DNA of 52,111 bases, taken from positions 1-52,111 of the forward strand of contig WRCN01000015.1 in NCBI GenBank assembly GCA_009783885.1, written 5' to 3'. The position numbers and the translations under genes were made by a program. The stretch is from Bacteroidales bacterium. Its GTDB lineage: Bacteria > Bacteroidota > Bacteroidia > Bacteroidales > P3. Numbering within the stretch: the first letter of the stretch is position 1; every line of letters starts with the position of its first letter. Shown one piece after another: positions 18,485 to 27,297 of this stretch. Under the pieces are notes generated by a model. It ran no database searches. It was not told the origin of the DNA and saw nothing but the letters and a program-made list of their open reading frames with translations.

Positions 18485-18546
18485 TCTATAGGTTTTTACA
18501 AACGTAAAAGTTAAAAAAAACAATTTGTTTTCAAGTTTGATTTTAT

Positions 18547-18575
18547 AAAAGTATAAACCCTGAGTTTATACTTTT
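18547..18575 (+). terminator. Hairpin after ptb
   Basis: A perfect 12-base stem AAAAGTATAAAC / GTTTATACTTTT around loop CCTGA. The right arm ends in TTTT, so it could terminate ptb. It is symmetric and lies 80 bases before the XRE gene, so it could instead be an operator. Confidence 0.55.
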
Positions 18576-18642
18576 GAAAAATCAATTGTTGAAGTTTATA
18601 ATTTACAAATTCAAGGTATTTAAGGATGTAAATTTTTATCCG

Positions 18643-18650
18643 TAACTTTG
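18643..18650 (+). promoter_or_regulatory. -7 box abutting the XRE gene start
   Basis: TAACTTTG with three bases before ATG 18654. No clear -33 element. Confidence 0.55.
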
Positions 18651-18653
18651 TAT

Positions 18654-19001
18654 ATGGATATTAAAGGACTCTCAAATAATATCAGAAGGATTCGTGTATT
18701 GCGAGGGCTAACACAGGAAAACGTGGCAAATGATTTAGGTATTTCATTAGTGGCCTACGGTAAAATCGAACAAGGAAAAACAGACATTTCTTATTCCAGA
18801 TTGAGTCAAATAGCTGGTTGTTTACAAGTCGACATTGCCATATTCTTTCAAGAAATAGATGTGCCGAATACGGTTTGTGATTCTCAAAATTATCAAATCA
18901 GAAATCAAGAAATTCGCCGATTGGAAAAGGAATTAGAAGAAGTGAAGGCTGATATGAAATTGATAAAAGCCCATTTGTTTAAACCTCTAGGAAAGGGGTA
19001 G
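18654..19001 (+). CDS. XRE-family DNA-binding regulator
   Basis: A 115-aa protein with a lambda-repressor-like HTH at about residues 8-63 ('RIRVLRGLTQENVANDLGIS', then 'YGKIEQGKTDISYSRLSQIA') and a C-terminal heptad-rich helix ('RRLEKELEEVKADMKLIKAH') likely to dimerise. ATG 18654 is used; the TTG 6 bases upstream lies inside the -7 box. The small ORF at 19022 follows after 20 bases, suggesting one transcript. The target is unknown; autoregulation through the 18547-18575 palindrome is only a guess. Confidence 0.85.
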   Translation: MDIKGLSNNIRRIRVLRGLTQENVANDLGISLVAYGKIEQGKTDISYSRLSQIAGCLQVDIAIFFQEIDVPNTVCDSQNYQIRNQEIRRLEKELEEVKADMKLIKAHLFKPLGKG

Positions 19002-19021
19002 TTTAATGTGTATGATTTTAT

Positions 19022-19297
19022 ATGAAATTTCACATACTTACGGAATCGGAAATAATTCAAAAAGCAAAAAATGGAAATCGCTCTTATTTAGATCTGCTTT
19101 TGAGTAAGCACGAGCACTTTTTATTGGAACACATCTCGAAAACGACAACAAACATTGGAGAATTACTAACACTCAGGCACATTTGCATCGAGTATGTTTA
19201 CACGCATTTTTTCGATAAATTTGAGCAACACAAACAGTCTAATTTTGCGGAGTGGCTTCAGGAGTGCGTTTTTTCCGCCACTCAATCTGCAAAATAA
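19022..19297 (+). CDS. Small protein resembling a lone sigma-70 region 2
   Basis: A 91-aa ORF. 'LTESEIIQKAKNGNRSYLDL' resembles the opening of ECF sigma factors (xLIxxAxxGDxxAFxxL), and 'FEQHKQSNFAEWLQECVFSA' resembles the end of region 2 (FxxWLxxIAxN). Region 4, the -35 binding part, is missing. It is probably co-transcribed with the XRE gene and overlaps the 3' end of lspA by 59 bases in convergent orientation. It could be an anti-sigma-like decoy, a remnant of a sigma gene, or an unrelated helical protein. Confidence 0.5.
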   Translation: MKFHILTESEIIQKAKNGNRSYLDLLLSKHEHFLLEHISKTTTNIGELLTLRHICIEYVYTHFFDKFEQHKQSNFAEWLQECVFSATQSAK

Positions 19298-19886
19298 AAA
19301 ATAGAATAATCCCAACCGTTATTGCAGAATCGGCAATATTAAACACAGGACGGAAAAACAAAAAATATTCACCGCCAACCCATGGAAACCATTGCGGATA
19401 TGTGCCTTCAAACATAGGAAAATAGAACATATCTACAACTTTTCCGTGTAAAAACGGCGCATACCCCCCCCCCTCAGGTAAAAATTGTGCTACTTGAGCA
19501 CCAACATGTCCATATATACCGCTTTCGCTAAAAATCAGCCCATAAAAACAGCCGTCGATGATATTGCCCAGTGCTCCGGCAACAACCAATGAGATCGCTA
19601 CAATAGTCCATTTACTCTCCTCTTTTTTGCGAACTAAATCGTAGAGCCACCAACCAATCCCTATGACCACAACAATTCGCAAAAGCGACAAAATCAATTT
19701 GCCTGTTTCCCCTCCAAACGACATACCAAAGGCCATACCTTCGTTTTCCAAAAAATGAATGCGAAACCAGTCAAAAATCACAAACTCCTGATGAAGAAAC
19801 ATGTTGGTTTTTACCCAAAATTTCAGTATTTGGTCAATCAGTAGTACCGCGCCGATAATCACAAACGGCAAATAAGTCCGTTTCAC
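19239..19886 (-). CDS. lspA: Lipoprotein signal peptidase
   Basis: Cleaves prolipoprotein signal peptides ahead of the lipid-modified cysteine. A 215-aa membrane protein with the catalytic aspartates in 'GALGNIIDG' and 'FNIADSAITVG', the 'FLENEGMAFG' motif and four membrane helices. The Bacteroidetes insert 'EGGGYAPFLHGKVVDM' is encoded across a run of ten C on the plus strand (19464-19473). The start is GTG 19886, three bases after the dksA stop, so translation is coupled. It is last in ileS-dksA-lspA. Confidence 0.93.
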   Translation of the reverse strand: MKRTYLPFVIIGAVLLIDQILKFWVKTNMFLHQEFVIFDWFRIHFLENEGMAFGMSFGGETGKLILSLLRIVVVIGIGWWLYDLVRKKEESKWTIVAISLVVAGALGNIIDGCFYGLIFSESGIYGHVGAQVAQFLPEGGGYAPFLHGKVVDMFYFPMFEGTYPQWFPWVGGEYFLFFRPVFNIADSAITVGIILFFILQIEWRKKRTPEATPQN

Positions 19887-19889
19887 AGT

Positions 19890-20309
19890 CTAATCTAAAT
19901 CTTGTTTAGGAAGCGTCGGCTTCGGTTTATTTTGCTGAAGTTTAGCGTCAATGCTCAACGTGGCGTGCGGTACCAAACGCAAACGTTCTTTCGCAATGAG
20001 TTTGCCGGTTTCGCGACAAACACCGTACGTTTTATTTTCAATACGGATCAGCGCACCTTCAAGCGATGCAATGAATTTCTGCTGACGCGCCGCCAAACGT
20101 GCGTTTTCCTCTTTCGACATGACTTGATACCCTTCCTCCAGCACTTTGAACGTTGGCGATGTGTCGTTAATGTCGTTTTCTCCATTGTTAACATACGCCT
20201 CTGTCAGTATTTTCAAGTCTTCGCGAGCTTTTTCAAGTTTCGCCAAAATAATTTTTTTGAACTCTTGTAATTCCTTGTCGGAATATTTGTTTTTTTCCAC
20301 TTTTGCCAT
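19890..20309 (-). CDS. DksA/TraR-family C4-type zinc finger protein
   Basis: A 139-aa protein with a long N-terminal coiled coil (about residues 10-90) and a C-terminal degenerate zinc-finger segment 'YGVCRETGKLIAKERLRLVPHATLS', shown here as the typical Bacteroidetes variant retaining a single cysteine. Family members bind RNA polymerase through the secondary channel and modulate initiation. A Shine-Dalgarno-like GGAAAGGAAC lies about 7 bases before the ATG, unusual in this window. It sits between ileS and lspA, an order often kept in Bacteroidetes. Confidence 0.85.
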   Translation of the reverse strand: MAKVEKNKYSDKELQEFKKIILAKLEKAREDLKILTEAYVNNGENDINDTSPTFKVLEEGYQVMSKEENARLAARQQKFIASLEGALIRIENKTYGVCRETGKLIAKERLRLVPHATLSIDAKLQQNKPKPTLPKQDLD

Positions 20310-20343
20310 AACTTTGTTCCTTTCCAGTTTGGGTTTGTTTATT

Positions 20344-20372
20344 GTGGGGCAGGTGTGAAACCTGCCCTTACA
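20344..20372 (+). repeat. Family III palindrome between ileS and dksA
   Basis: TGTGGGGCAGGT, centre GTGAA, ACCTGCCCTTACA: an imperfect 29-base hairpin starting 2 bases after the ileS stop. Confidence 0.7.
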
Positions 20373-20374
20373 GT

Positions 20375-23300
20375 TTATACTTTCTCAACGATGACACGAG
20401 TTTTTAGATTTTCAGTCAGTTCGGTTTCTTGAACATCTTGATTGATTTTTTCAACCAAATCTAAATTCTCTGCCAAAGTCTCGTTGCAAATATACGCAAA
20501 ATTATTCTGAATTGCAAAATTTAGCTCATTATTTTTTTCAACAGTCAGTTTAATTTTGTCTGTAACTTCGAAATTTTGCTCTTTTCTGATAGTTTGAATG
20601 CGATTTACCAATTCTCTTGCAATGCCTTCCTCTCTAAGTTCATCGGAGATTGTAACATCCAAAGCAACGGTCAAAGTACCCTCATTTGCAACCACCCAAC
20701 CCGGAATATCCTCGGTAATAATATCTACATCCGAAAGTAAAATCTCGACAGGCTGATTTTCGATTGTCAAATTATATGTTCCGTCGGCTTCCATTTTTTG
20801 AATATCACTTTGCGTGAATGCTTGAATGGCTGCGGAAATCGGCTTCATCAAGGTGCTGTATTTGGGGCCGAGTTGTTTGAAATTGGCTTTGATTTTTTTC
20901 GTCAAAAAGCCTGTCTCCGTAAGATATTCAATATCTTTAACATTCACTTCCGACAAAATCAAATGTTTGATATTTTCGATTTGCGTTTGCAAATGTTTCG
21001 TCATTACAGGAATTAAAATTTTCTGTAAAGGCTGACGTACACGGATATTCGAACGTTTTCTCAACGACAAAACCATTGATGAGATTTGCTGTGCCAACTG
21101 CATACGCTCCTCTAATTCCTTATTGACAACTTTTTCGTCATACTTCGGAAAGTCCGTTAAATGCACGGATTTGAACGCTTCTTTGTTTGTAGCATTGTTC
21201 AAATCCAAATACAAATGTTCTGCGAAAAACGGCGCAATCGGCGACATCAGTTTTGCAATCACATTTAAACAGGTATACAATGTTTGATACGCTGAAATTT
21301 TATCGTCGGAATAATCGCCTTTCCAGAAACGACGACGGCATAAGCGTACATACCAATTGCTCAAATGTGCATCAACAAAATCTTGAACGGCGCGTCCTGC
21401 TTTGGTTGGCTCATAGTCAGCGTAACATTCGTCAACGTATTTGATCAACGTATTTAATTCCGACAAAATCCAACGGTCGATTTCGGGACGCTTTTCGATT
21501 GTAATGTCGGCTTCTTTGTAAGCAAATTTATCAATGTTGGCATACAAAGCAAAGAAACTATACGTGTTGTAAAGTGTTCCGAAAAATTTGCGTTGCACTT
21601 CAGCAATGCCTTCGATGTCGAACTTCAAGTTGTCCCACGGTTGTGCGTTTGTAATCATGTACCAACGTGTGGCATCGGGGCCGTATTTCGCAATCGTTTC
21701 GAATGGATCAACGGCATTTCCCAGGCGTTTCGACATTTTGTTGCCATTTTTATCCAACACCAAACCATTCGAAACAACTGTTTTGAACGACACTTGATCG
21801 AACAACATGGTTGCAATCGCGTGAAGCGTGAAAAACCAACCGCGTGTTTGATCCACACCTTCTGCAATGAAATCCGCAGGAAACACACCTTTCAAATCTG
21901 TTTCAAACGGATAGTGATATTGTGCATACGGCATCGCTCCCGAATCAAACCAAACGTCAATCAAATCTGTTTCGCGAAACATTTTTTGTCCGTTCGGCGA
22001 AACCAAAATTATTTCATCTACGTAAGGACGGTGCAAATCGAATGTATCGTAATTTGCTTTTGAAAAATCTTTCGCCTTGAAATCCATTAACGGTGAAGAT
22101 TTCATAAATCCAATCTTAATGGATTTTTCAATTTCTTGTTGCAAATTTTCTACCGAGCCAATGCAGATTTGTTCCATTTTGTCCTCAGTTGTCCAAATCG
22201 GCAAAGGTACGCCCCAGTAACGACTACGAGATAAATTCCAATCCACCAAATTTTCGAGCCAATTGCCGAAACGTCCTGTTCCTGTGGCTTCGGGTTTCCA
22301 ATAAATTGTTTTATTGAGTTCGATCATGCGTTCTTTGAACGCTGTTGTTTTCACAAACCACGAATCCAACGGGTAGTATAAAATCGGCTTATCGGTACGC
22401 CAGCAGTGCGGATACGAGTGTTCGTATTTTTCGGATTTAAACGCTCTGTTTTCGTGTTTTAATTTTACAACGATATCAACATCTACCGAATTTGTGGTTT
22501 TCGGATCGAAATTTGTATCATATTCCGGTTTCACGAAACGCCCTGCAAATTCGCCCATTTCAGCCACGAAGCGCCCGCTTTTATCGACCATCGTCAATGC
22601 CCCTATTCCGTTTTGTTTGGCAACGCGAAAGTCGTCGGAGCCAAAACTCGGAGCAATATGAACAATTCCCGTTCCATCCTCTGTTGTAACAAAATCGCCT
22701 GTAAGTACACGGAAAGTGTCACCTTCCTCAGGTTGTGCGTAAGGCAATAATTGTTCGTAGCGACAACCTTCCAAATCGCTTCCTTTCCATTCGCGAATGA
22801 ATTGATACGGCAGATTTTTTTTATCATCGGAAAGAACTAACGCATCGGAATTTTCGACCAAATTTTTCGGATCAAAATACTTCGTCACCGTATCTTTTCC
22901 AAGAATAACCGTAATCGGCTCAAACGTGTATGGATTAAAGGTTTTAATCATCGCATAAGCGATATTTTTTCCAACACAAAGTGCAGTGTTCGATGGTAAT
23001 GTCCAAGGCGTTGTTGTCCACGCCAAGAAAAATAAATCGCCGAAAACATCGCTGAACAATTTTTCACTTTCGTTGTTGCGAACAACCTTGAATTGTGCCA
23101 CAAGCGTAGTATCTTTCACACTACGATAGCAACCCGGTTGATTGAGTTCGTGCGTGCTAAGCCCTGTTCCTGCTGCCGGAGAGTATGGTTGAATAGTGAA
23201 CCTTTGTAGAGTAAATCTTTTTTGTAAAGTTCGCTCAACAAATACCAAATGGTTTCAATATACTTGTTTTCGTATGTCACATAAGGATCGTTCAAATCCA

Positions 23301-23727
23301 CCCAATAGCCCATTTTCTTGGTCAACTCGTCCCAAAGATCGGTATATTTCATTACTTCCGTGCGACATTCTTTATTGTAATCCTCAACGGAAATCGTTTT
23401 TCCGATGTCCTCTTTCGTAATGCCCAACTTTTTCTCAACGCCAATTTCTACAGGCAATCCATGCGTATCCCAACCTGCTTTTCGCGTCACATGAAACCCT
23501 TTGAGCGTTTTGTAACGACAAAAAATATCCTTAATTGCACGCGCCATCACGTGATGAATTCCGGGAACGCCGTTAGCCGAAGGCGGACCTTCATAAAACA
23601 CAAATGGTGTACTGTTTTTGCGGATTTCCAAACTTTCTTGAAAGATATTTTGATCTTCCCAAAATTTTAAGACTTCTTCTCCAATGCGGGTTAGGCTGAG
23701 CTGTTTATATTCGTTGTAAGTTGACAT
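20375..23727 (-). CDS. ileS: Isoleucyl-tRNA synthetase, interrupted by a one-base frameshift
   Basis: Charges tRNA-Ile and edits valine. It is read in two frames: from ATG 23727 to about 23203, then from about 23200 to the stop at 20375. Joined, it gives about 1117 residues, the size of the long IleS clade. The first part carries the HIGH-equivalent 'GVPGIHHVMARAIKD' and 'WDTHGLPVE'; the second carries the CP1 editing domain and 'NGNKMSKRLGN'. At the junction 'LLYKG' must continue as 'FTIQPYSPAAGTGLS', which needs one extra base in the GGTTC at 23198-23202. This is either a sequencing/assembly error or a real lesion in an essential gene; no slippery heptamer is seen. It heads ileS-dksA-lspA. 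Confidence 0.9.
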
Positions 23728-23745
23728 TTATTTTTCTTTAAGATG

Positions 23746-23775
23746 CAAAGATACAAAAAAAACCATAGAAATCAA
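23746..23775 (-). promoter_or_regulatory. ileS promoter
   Basis: On the minus strand TATCTTTG (23746-23753) and TTG (23773-23775) are 19 bases apart. The leader to ATG 23727 is about 15 bases. Confidence 0.75.
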
Positions 23776-23780
23776 AAAAA

Positions 23781-23811
23781 TTGTCATTCTGATATTTTTT
23801 TTGTATCTTTG
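23781..23811 (+). promoter_or_regulatory. Promoter of a small ORF, divergent from ileS
   Basis: TTG 23781-23783 and TATCTTTG 23804-23811 are 20 bases apart, a full consensus promoter reading rightwards into the 58-aa ORF. Confidence 0.7.
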
Positions 23812-23848
23812 TATAAAAAAATTACCCGTATATCTTTTGCCGAAAATT

Positions 23849-24025
23849 ATGAAAAAACTCCTTCATATCCATTTTTACATTAACTTTATCGTTTGGTGGT
23901 TTTGCACAGAGTATAGTGCAGTATATGAGTTCTACATGAGTTTTGATATGGATGTCAATGCTCGTCCTCAGAGTTGGCAGAGGAAGTGTTTCGGATTTTT
24001 ACTTCATTGCGTTCGAGATAATTAG
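23849..24025 (+). CDS. Possible 58-aa small protein of unknown function
   Basis: ATG 23849 lies about 37 bases after a full promoter. The product starts MKKLLHIHFYINFIVWWFC, a basic then hydrophobic N-terminus that could be a membrane segment, and continues with a polar part containing four more aromatic residues and a basic, cysteine-containing end. I do not recognise it. A strong terminator hairpin follows at 24112-24148. It could be a real small membrane protein, a degraded gene, or the coding part of a small RNA. The rest of the 500-base ileS-korB gap holds repeats and that terminator. Confidence 0.4.
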   Translation: MKKLLHIHFYINFIVWWFCTEYSAVYEFYMSFDMDVNARPQSWQRKCFGFLLHCVRDN

Positions 24026-24037
24026 TCACAGGCCATA

Positions 24038-24088
24038 GCAGGGAGATTCCTCGACTCCGCACACTTCGTGTGCTCCGCTCGGAATGAC
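24038..24088 (-). repeat. Family I palindromic element
   Basis: In minus orientation it begins GTCATTCCGAGCGGAGC and ends GGAATCTCCCTGC. Its central CACACGAAGTGTG palindrome is shared exactly with the element in purL at 42184-42242, 18 kb away. Confidence 0.85.
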
Positions 24089-24111
24089 GGGCATCACGTG
24101 AAGAGTGTAAG

Positions 24112-24148
24112 AAAAAAAGAAAAACGGCTTTGCCGTTTTTCTTTTTTT
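24112..24148. terminator. Bidirectional terminator hairpin
   Basis: A perfect 17-base stem (24112-24128 with 24132-24148) around a TTT loop, with core AACGGC/GCCGTT and A-rich/T-rich outer parts. It reads as a terminator on either strand and separates the small ORF from the convergent korBA operon. Confidence 0.75.
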
Positions 24149-24172
24149 CTCTTTCTTTTCCCACACATCGCC

Positions 24173-24223
24173 GTCATGTCGAGCGAAGCGTAGCGGAGTC
24201 GAGACATCCCCTTGCTACGAAGG
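24173..24223 (+). repeat. Family I palindromic element beside korB
   Basis: GTCATGTCGAGCGAAGC through GTCGAGACATCCCCTTGCTA. It is close to the reverse complement of the purL element at 42055-42098. It ends 6 bases before the korB stop codon. Confidence 0.8.
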
Positions 24224-24229
24224 AAAAAA

Positions 24230-25273
24230 TTAAATCTCCCAAGTATCCCCCGAATTCAACAAATCATCCATACATTTGATTTTAGATGATTTTTGTTCTT
24301 CATACATTTGTACTTCAAACAATTCGTTGTAAGTCGGGAACGCAGCCGAGCGAATAACGCCCAACGCAATCGGAAATTCCGGCAAGTGCATTTTCGCGAG
24401 CATCAAGTGAATGCCGGGATCTTTGCTGTATTGGTCGTGAACCAAGATGTCTTTGATCGTAATTCCATTGATACCGATAGTAACTACTTCCAAACCGCCT
24501 TTTCCGGGATTGTAGCGAATACCTTTGTTTTTTTCAGTTCCGAAAACCATGGGTTCGCCGTGTTTCAAAATCAACTGATTATTGTCACGCGTTTCTTTCG
24601 ATGTGATTTTTTCGTGTGCTTTATCGTAGAAAATAACGCAATTTTCTAATACTTCAACTACAGATGTACCATCGTGTTTAGTTGCTTCCTCTACAACTTC
24701 GGTCATCAATTTCGGATTGGTATCCACCGCACGCGCAAAGAATGTGCCTTGTGAACCGATCACCAATTCACCCGGATTAAACGGTTGTTCAATCGTACCG
24801 AATGGCGATGTTTTCGTTTCAACACCCATCGGTGTTGTAGGCGAATACTGACCTTTCGTCAATCCGTAAATTTTGTTGTTGAACATCAAAATATTCACGT
24901 CGATATTTCTACGAATAGTGTGAATAAAGTGATTTCCGCCGATTGCCATCGAATCACCATCGCCTGTATTAATCCAAACGCTGAGATGTGGATTGAAAAT
25001 TTTTACCCCAGATGCAATGGCGTTCGCACGTCCGTGAATACCGTGGAATCCATACGTATTCACATAGTAAGGAAAACGGCTCGAACAACCGATTCCCGAT
25101 ACCAACACAAAATTTTCTTTTTTATATCCTGTGTTTGGAAATGCTTTGGCAACAGACGCTAAGATTGCGTGTCCGCCGCAACCGGGACACCATTTAACCA
25201 TTTGGTCGCTGATGAAATCCTCCTTCGTTAATGGAGTTTCAGATTTTGGTATAGTTACAAATTTCTTATCCAT
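24230..25273 (-). CDS. korB: 2-oxoacid:ferredoxin oxidoreductase subunit beta
   Basis: The thiamine-pyrophosphate subunit of 2-oxoglutarate (or related 2-oxoacid) ferredoxin oxidoreductase, which makes acyl-CoA and reduced ferredoxin. At 347 aa, it has C29-P-G-C32-G near the N-terminus, the TPP motif 'NTGDGDSMAIGGNHFIHTIRRN' (seen in two halves around residues 105-125) and 'NNKIYGLTKGQYSPT'. Substrate preference for 2-oxoglutarate is inferred from the fused alpha partner; pyruvate or branched-chain acids cannot be excluded. It starts 2 bases after korA. Confidence 0.92.
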   Translation of the reverse strand: MDKKFVTIPKSETPLTKEDFISDQMVKWCPGCGGHAILASVAKAFPNTGYKKENFVLVSGIGCSSRFPYYVNTYGFHGIHGRANAIASGVKIFNPHLSVWINTGDGDSMAIGGNHFIHTIRRNIDVNILMFNNKIYGLTKGQYSPTTPMGVETKTSPFGTIEQPFNPGELVIGSQGTFFARAVDTNPKLMTEVVEEATKHDGTSVVEVLENCVIFYDKAHEKITSKETRDNNQLILKHGEPMVFGTEKNKGIRYNPGKGGLEVVTIGINGITIKDILVHDQYSKDPGIHLMLAKMHLPEFPIALGVIRSAAFPTYNELFEVQMYEEQKSSKIKCMDDLLNSGDTWEI

Positions 25274-25275
25274 GA

Positions 25276-27123
25276 TTATTTACCCTCCATAATTTTGGTG
25301 AATTGTTCGGTTAATTCGCTTACTGTAAATGGCAAGCCTTGTACTTTGTTGTATTGCTCCAGTTTGATGTGAGGGAATTTCATACGTAGATAATTTACGA
25401 ATTGTCCATCGTTCAATTCCGGTACAATAACTTTTTTGAAGTTTGAAAGCACTTGTTCCGTGTTTTTCGGTAGCGGCATGATGTTGGTAAAATGTGCCAA
25501 CGAAATTTTTTTGCCTTGTGCTTGCATACCTTGAACAGCACTGAGTGTTGCACCTTTTGTCCCGCCCCAGCTCACAACTAACAAATCTCCTTTTTCTTCA
25601 CCGATAACGTCTTGAAGTGGGATTCTGTCAGCAATTTTCAACACTTTATCGCGACGAAGATTGACCATTTTTTGGTGATTCAACGGATCCGAAGACACAT
25701 TGCCTTTTCCATCTTCTTTTTCCAAACCTCCAATACGATGGCGCAAGCCTTCCGTTCCCGGAATTGCCCATTGGCGAACTAAATTCGCATCACGGTTGTA
25801 AGGTTTATAATTCGGATCGTTCGCTGCTGCGATAGGAGGATGAATTTGTGGAAGATCAGCCATTTTCGGAATTCTGAAAAGTTCCGAACCGAAGCCTATG
25901 TAGCCGTCTGTCAATAAAATAACAGGCGTCATCGTTTCCATCGAAATTCTTGATGCCTCGAAAGCAGCATAGAAACAATCTGCCGGAGATGATGCTGCCA
26001 TCACCACAAGCGGAGCTTCGCCGTTTCGTCCGAACAATGCTTGATTAAGGTCGGATTGCTCTGATTTTGTAGGAATTCCTGTCGAAGGACCGGCACGCTG
26101 AACGTTTACAATCACTAATGGAAGTTCAGTCATTACAGCTAAGCCCATTGCTTCGCTTTTCAGCGAAAGTCCCGGACCGGATGTAGTTGTACACGCCATT
26201 GCACCCGCAAAACTGGCTCCAATGGCCGAACAAATTCCGGCGATTTCATCTTCCGCTTGAAACACGCGTGCTCCAAGAGATTTGTGCAATGCCAATTCGA
26301 TCAAAATCTCCGTTGCAGGCGTAATCGGATATGATCCTAAAAACAACGGACGACCTGATTTTTCAGCCGCTGCAAGCAATCCCCAAGCGGTTGCCACGTT
26401 TCCAGTTACATTGCGATAGCGTCCTTTTTCCAAAGCCGCCGCTGCTGCGGGAACATTTATGACAGACTCTACAACTTCTGCGGTTTCAGCATAGTTGTAT
26501 CCCGCACGGAACACGGTTTTATTGATTTCTTTGATTTTTGGTTTTTCAACAAATTTTTTGTCGAACAAATGGAAAATATGCTCCATACCACGACCTGTTA
26601 TGAAACAAAGCATACCCAATGCGAACATATTTTTTGATCTATCGACAGTTTTTAGGTCAATACCAAATTCTTCGCACGCTTTTTTCGTGAGCGAAGTGAT
26701 AGGCGCTGCAACTAAATGATAATTTGATAAACTTTCATCGGTTAGCGGATTTGTTGTGTATCCTGCTTTTGCAATGGCATCGTCGTCGAACGTACTTTCG
26801 TTAACAATTAACGTTGCACCGACTTTTGCCCATTTCAGATTAGACTTGAGTGACGCAGGATTCATAGCGATTAACACATCGCATAAATCTCCGGGCGTGT
26901 AAATTTTGCTTTGACCAATGTGTACTTGAAATCCTGAAACACCTGGGATGGTGTTGTGCGGAGCACGGATTTCGGCAGGAAAATCAGGAAACGTAGCCAA
27001 GTCGTTTCCTGCAAGAGCTGATGCGTCGGAGAAAAAGGTGCCGATCAATTGCATGCCGTCACCGGAATCTCCGACAAACTTTACAACAAGCTCATCCTTT
27101 TGTTGAGTGGGTTTGTTTGTCAT
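25276..27123 (-). CDS. korA: 2-oxoacid:ferredoxin oxidoreductase, fused gamma/alpha subunit
   Basis: At 615 aa, residues about 1-190 form the gamma domain (starting 'FVGDSGDGMQLIG') and the rest the alpha, or pyrimidine-binding, part ('GSYPITPATEILIEL', 'TTSGPGLSLKSEAMG', 'RAGPSTGIPTKSEQSDL'). The fused form is usual in Bacteroidetes. With korB it forms the heterodimeric enzyme used in the anaerobic or reductive TCA branch. The -7 box is at 27186-27193, about 60 bases upstream. No ferredoxin-like delta subunit is present nearby. Confidence 0.93.
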   Translation of the reverse strand: MTNKPTQQKDELVVKFVGDSGDGMQLIGTFFSDASALAGNDLATFPDFPAEIRAPHNTIPGVSGFQVHIGQSKIYTPGDLCDVLIAMNPASLKSNLKWAKVGATLIVNESTFDDDAIAKAGYTTNPLTDESLSNYHLVAAPITSLTKKACEEFGIDLKTVDRSKNMFALGMLCFITGRGMEHIFHLFDKKFVEKPKIKEINKTVFRAGYNYAETAEVVESVINVPAAAAALEKGRYRNVTGNVATAWGLLAAAEKSGRPLFLGSYPITPATEILIELALHKSLGARVFQAEDEIAGICSAIGASFAGAMACTTTSGPGLSLKSEAMGLAVMTELPLVIVNVQRAGPSTGIPTKSEQSDLNQALFGRNGEAPLVVMAASSPADCFYAAFEASRISMETMTPVILLTDGYIGFGSELFRIPKMADLPQIHPPIAAANDPNYKPYNRDANLVRQWAIPGTEGLRHRIGGLEKEDGKGNVSSDPLNHQKMVNLRRDKVLKIADRIPLQDVIGEEKGDLLVVSWGGTKGATLSAVQGMQAQGKKISLAHFTNIMPLPKNTEQVLSNFKKVIVPELNDGQFVNYLRMKFPHIKLEQYNKVQGLPFTVSELTEQFTKIMEGK

Positions 27124-27185
27124 TGTTATTTTGATTTTTTTGTTTTAACTTCGTTGAGCTCGCAAGCTCGGTTCAAAAATTCTTG

Positions 27186-27193
27186 CAAAGATA
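27186..27193 (-). promoter_or_regulatory. korA -7 box
   Basis: TATCTTTG on the minus strand, about 60 bases before ATG 27123. No matching -33 element at the usual spacing. Confidence 0.6.
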
Positions 27194-27260
27194 CGAAAAA
27201 AAATGAAATTAATTTGTATTTTCCAAAAAAATGTTAAAAATGCGATTAAATAAGCATAAA

Positions 27261-27296
27261 AACACCCGACAACACGTTTGTGAAATCGGGTGTTTT
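27261..27296 (-). terminator. tmRNA terminator
   Basis: On the minus strand AAAACACCCGA pairs with TCGGGTGTTTTT around a loop of about 14 bases, directly after the tmRNA 3' end: a Rho-independent terminator. Confidence 0.85.
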
Positions 27297-27297
27297 G

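Noticed and set aside
19464..19473. Run of ten C inside lspA as a possible frameshift
   Set aside because: The frame across it gives the family's expected EGGGYAPFLHGK, and the catalytic Asp motifs lie on both sides in the same frame.
23198..23202. Programmed ribosomal frameshifting in ileS
   Set aside because: No slippery heptamer, internal Shine-Dalgarno or stem-loop is apparent, and IleS is not a known recoded gene. A missing base is simpler.
13173..27168. TTAACTTCGTTGAG seen three times (13173, 14918 and 27146 regions)
   Set aside because: One copy is ordinary maf coding sequence and the others are short upstream matches. Without flanking homology it may be chance, so it is not listed as a repeat family.
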